7,225 bases of DNA from an uncultured Kiloniellales bacterium (GTDB taxonomy: Bacteria; Pseudomonadota; Alphaproteobacteria; Kiloniellales; JAKSDN01). Where the stretch lies: NCBI GenBank assembly GCA_937974415.1, contig CALJXB010000456.1:1-7225 (forward strand), in the 5' to 3' direction. Position numbers and translations under genes: made by a program. The notes beneath the pieces were generated by a model, which had not been told where the DNA came from, did not search any database, and worked only from the letters and a program-made list of their open reading frames with translations. Positions 6,279 to 7,225 of the stretch are shown here, one piece after another. How positions within the stretch are numbered: position 1 is the first letter of the stretch; each line of letters opens with the position of its first letter.

Positions 6279-7208
6279 GTGGCCGTCGCGACCGCCCATC
6301 CAAGACACGGCCTCAAGGGCTGGCTACTGGCCGACGCGCCCGGCACGGCGTTTCAGGCCCGCTGCCAGCGCGCCTACCTCGCCTGGGTGGTGTTCCGCGG
6401 CAATCCCATCGCCATGGCGGGCTTCATCATCATCGCCAGCCTGGTGCTCATGGCGATCTTCGCGCCCTGGCTGACGGGCGGCAACGGCCTCACCCAGAAC
6501 TTGGCCGACCGCCTGCTGCCGCCCAACGCCGAGCACTGGCTCGGCACCGATCAGTTGGGCCGGGACATCTTCGACCGCATCGTCTGGGGCTCGCGCATCA
6601 CCCTCTACATCGTCGGACTGGTGGCCGTGCTGGTGGTGCCGATCGGCCTGGCGATCGGCATCGTTGCCGGCTACTCCGGCGGCTGGGTCGACCAGGTGCT
6701 GATGCGCATCACCGACATCTTCCTGGCCTTCCCGCGGCTCATTCTGGCGCTCGCCTTCGTCGCCGCGCTGGGCCCCGGCATCGAGAACGCAGTGCTCGCC
6801 ATCGCGCTCACCACTTGGTCGCCTTATGCCCGCATTTCGCGGGCCGAGGCGCTCACCATCCGCAACAGCGAGTTCATCCTCGCGGCGAGAACCCAGGGCG
6901 CTTCCAGCTTCCGCATCCTGCGCAGCCACGTGGTGCCGCTCTGCTTGTCGTCGGTTATCGTGCGGCTCACCCTCGATATGGCCGGCATCATCCTGACGGC
7001 GGCAGGTCTGGGATTCCTCGGTCTCGGGGCCCAGCCGCCCTCGCCCGAGTGGGGCGCCATGATCTCCACCGGCCGCCAGTTCATCCTCGACCAGTGGTGG
7101 GTGCCGACCATACCGGGCCTGGCGATCTTGATCGTCTCCATGGGCTTCAACCTGCTGGGCGACGGCTTGCGGGACGTCCTGGACCCACGCAGTGGTGCCA
7201 GCGAATGA
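6279..7208 (+). CDS. ABC transporter permease, DppC/OppC type
   Basis: Second inner-membrane permease of the importer, partner of the DppB-type protein. From the GTG at 6279 the product is 309 residues, normal for the family. Order of features: hydrophilic N-terminus; NPIAMAGFIIIASLVLMAIF (about 42-61) as the N-terminal membrane segment typical of OppC_N; HWLGTDQLGRDIFDRIVWGS (about 86-105), the diagnostic motif before the channel domain; membrane segments about 110-131, 153-178 and 225-246; the EAA-type loop EFILAARTQGASSFRILRSH (about 198-217); GLGFLGLGAQPPSPEWGAMI (about 243-262); and the closing FNLLGDGLRDVLDPR. An in-frame GTG at 6264 would overlap the previous stop (GTGA) and add five residues; it is possible by coupling but lacks its own ribosome site. 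The stop overlaps the next ATG by 4 bases (ATGA), typical of this operon type. Confidence 0.92.
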   Translation: MAVATAHPRHGLKGWLLADAPGTAFQARCQRAYLAWVVFRGNPIAMAGFIIIASLVLMAIFAPWLTGGNGLTQNLADRLLPPNAEHWLGTDQLGRDIFDRIVWGSRITLYIVGLVAVLVVPIGLAIGIVAGYSGGWVDQVLMRITDIFLAFPRLILALAFVAALGPGIENAVLAIALTTWSPYARISRAEALTIRNSEFILAARTQGASSFRILRSHVVPLCLSSVIVRLTLDMAGIILTAAGLGFLGLGAQPPSPEWGAMISTGRQFILDQWWVPTIPGLAILIVSMGFNLLGDGLRDVLDPRSGASE

Positions 7209-7225
7209 GCCAGCCGCTGCTGAGC
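7205..7225 (+). CDS. Start of next operon gene, probably ABC transporter ATP-binding protein (partial)
   Basis: Only seven codons are in the window, reading MSQPLLS from the ATG at 7205, which overlaps the stop of the second permease in an ATGA junction. In peptide/nickel-type importers the gene after the DppC-type permease is nearly always the first ATPase (DppD/OppD), and those proteins often begin with a short polar leader plus LL before their first strand. The assignment therefore rests on gene order and the overlap, not on any visible Walker motif. Confidence 0.6.

Noticed and set aside
5218..6303. Long minus-strand open frame opposite the first permease
   Set aside because: A 361-codon frame with charged, His/Asp/Arg-rich low-complexity translation; it is the shadow of a well-supported permease gene.

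Overview
The window is GC-rich bacterial chromosomal DNA (roughly 60-65% GC by eye), with third codon positions dominated by G and C. Two solute-uptake operons are transcribed away from each other across a 577-base intergenic region. The gene families, the pairing of TRAP and oligopeptide-type ABC importers, and the codon use fit an alphaproteobacterium (Rhodospirillales/Rhizobiales-like). This taxonomic guess is an inference from style; no marker gene is present.

Left half, minus strand, read from about 2986 down to 1: a complete three-part TRAP (tripartite ATP-independent periplasmic) transporter in the order dctP (binding protein, 1946-2986), dctQ (small membrane subunit, 1313-1861), dctM (large membrane subunit, from 1316 to the left edge). 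dctQ and dctM overlap by 4 bases (ATGA), so they are probably translationally coupled. dctP and dctQ are separated by 84 bases containing a GC-rich inverted repeat that may lower expression of the membrane subunits relative to the binding protein. Sequence style places the system in the TakP/FcbT branch (often labelled 'mannitol/chloroaromatic'), whose known ligands are mostly organic acids such as 2-oxoacids. The substrate here is unknown.

Middle, 2987-3563: no credible gene. It holds the ribosome binding sites of both operons, several perfect inverted repeats that could be operators, and weak promoter-like sequences in both directions.

Right half, plus strand: an oligopeptide/nickel-type ABC importer in the order family-5 substrate-binding protein (3564-5174), first permease (5194-6267), second permease (6279-7208), and the first 21 bases of a further gene (7205 onward), most likely the first ATPase. 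Spacing is tight: 19 bases, then overlap or near-overlap, then an ATGA overlap.

Together the operons encode two high-affinity uptake routes, one driven by an ion gradient and one by ATP. No regulator, catabolic enzyme, mobile element, tRNA, rRNA or CRISPR array is visible. I see no previously undescribed system: every gene belongs to a well-known family, and the points worth a second look are mainly regulatory.
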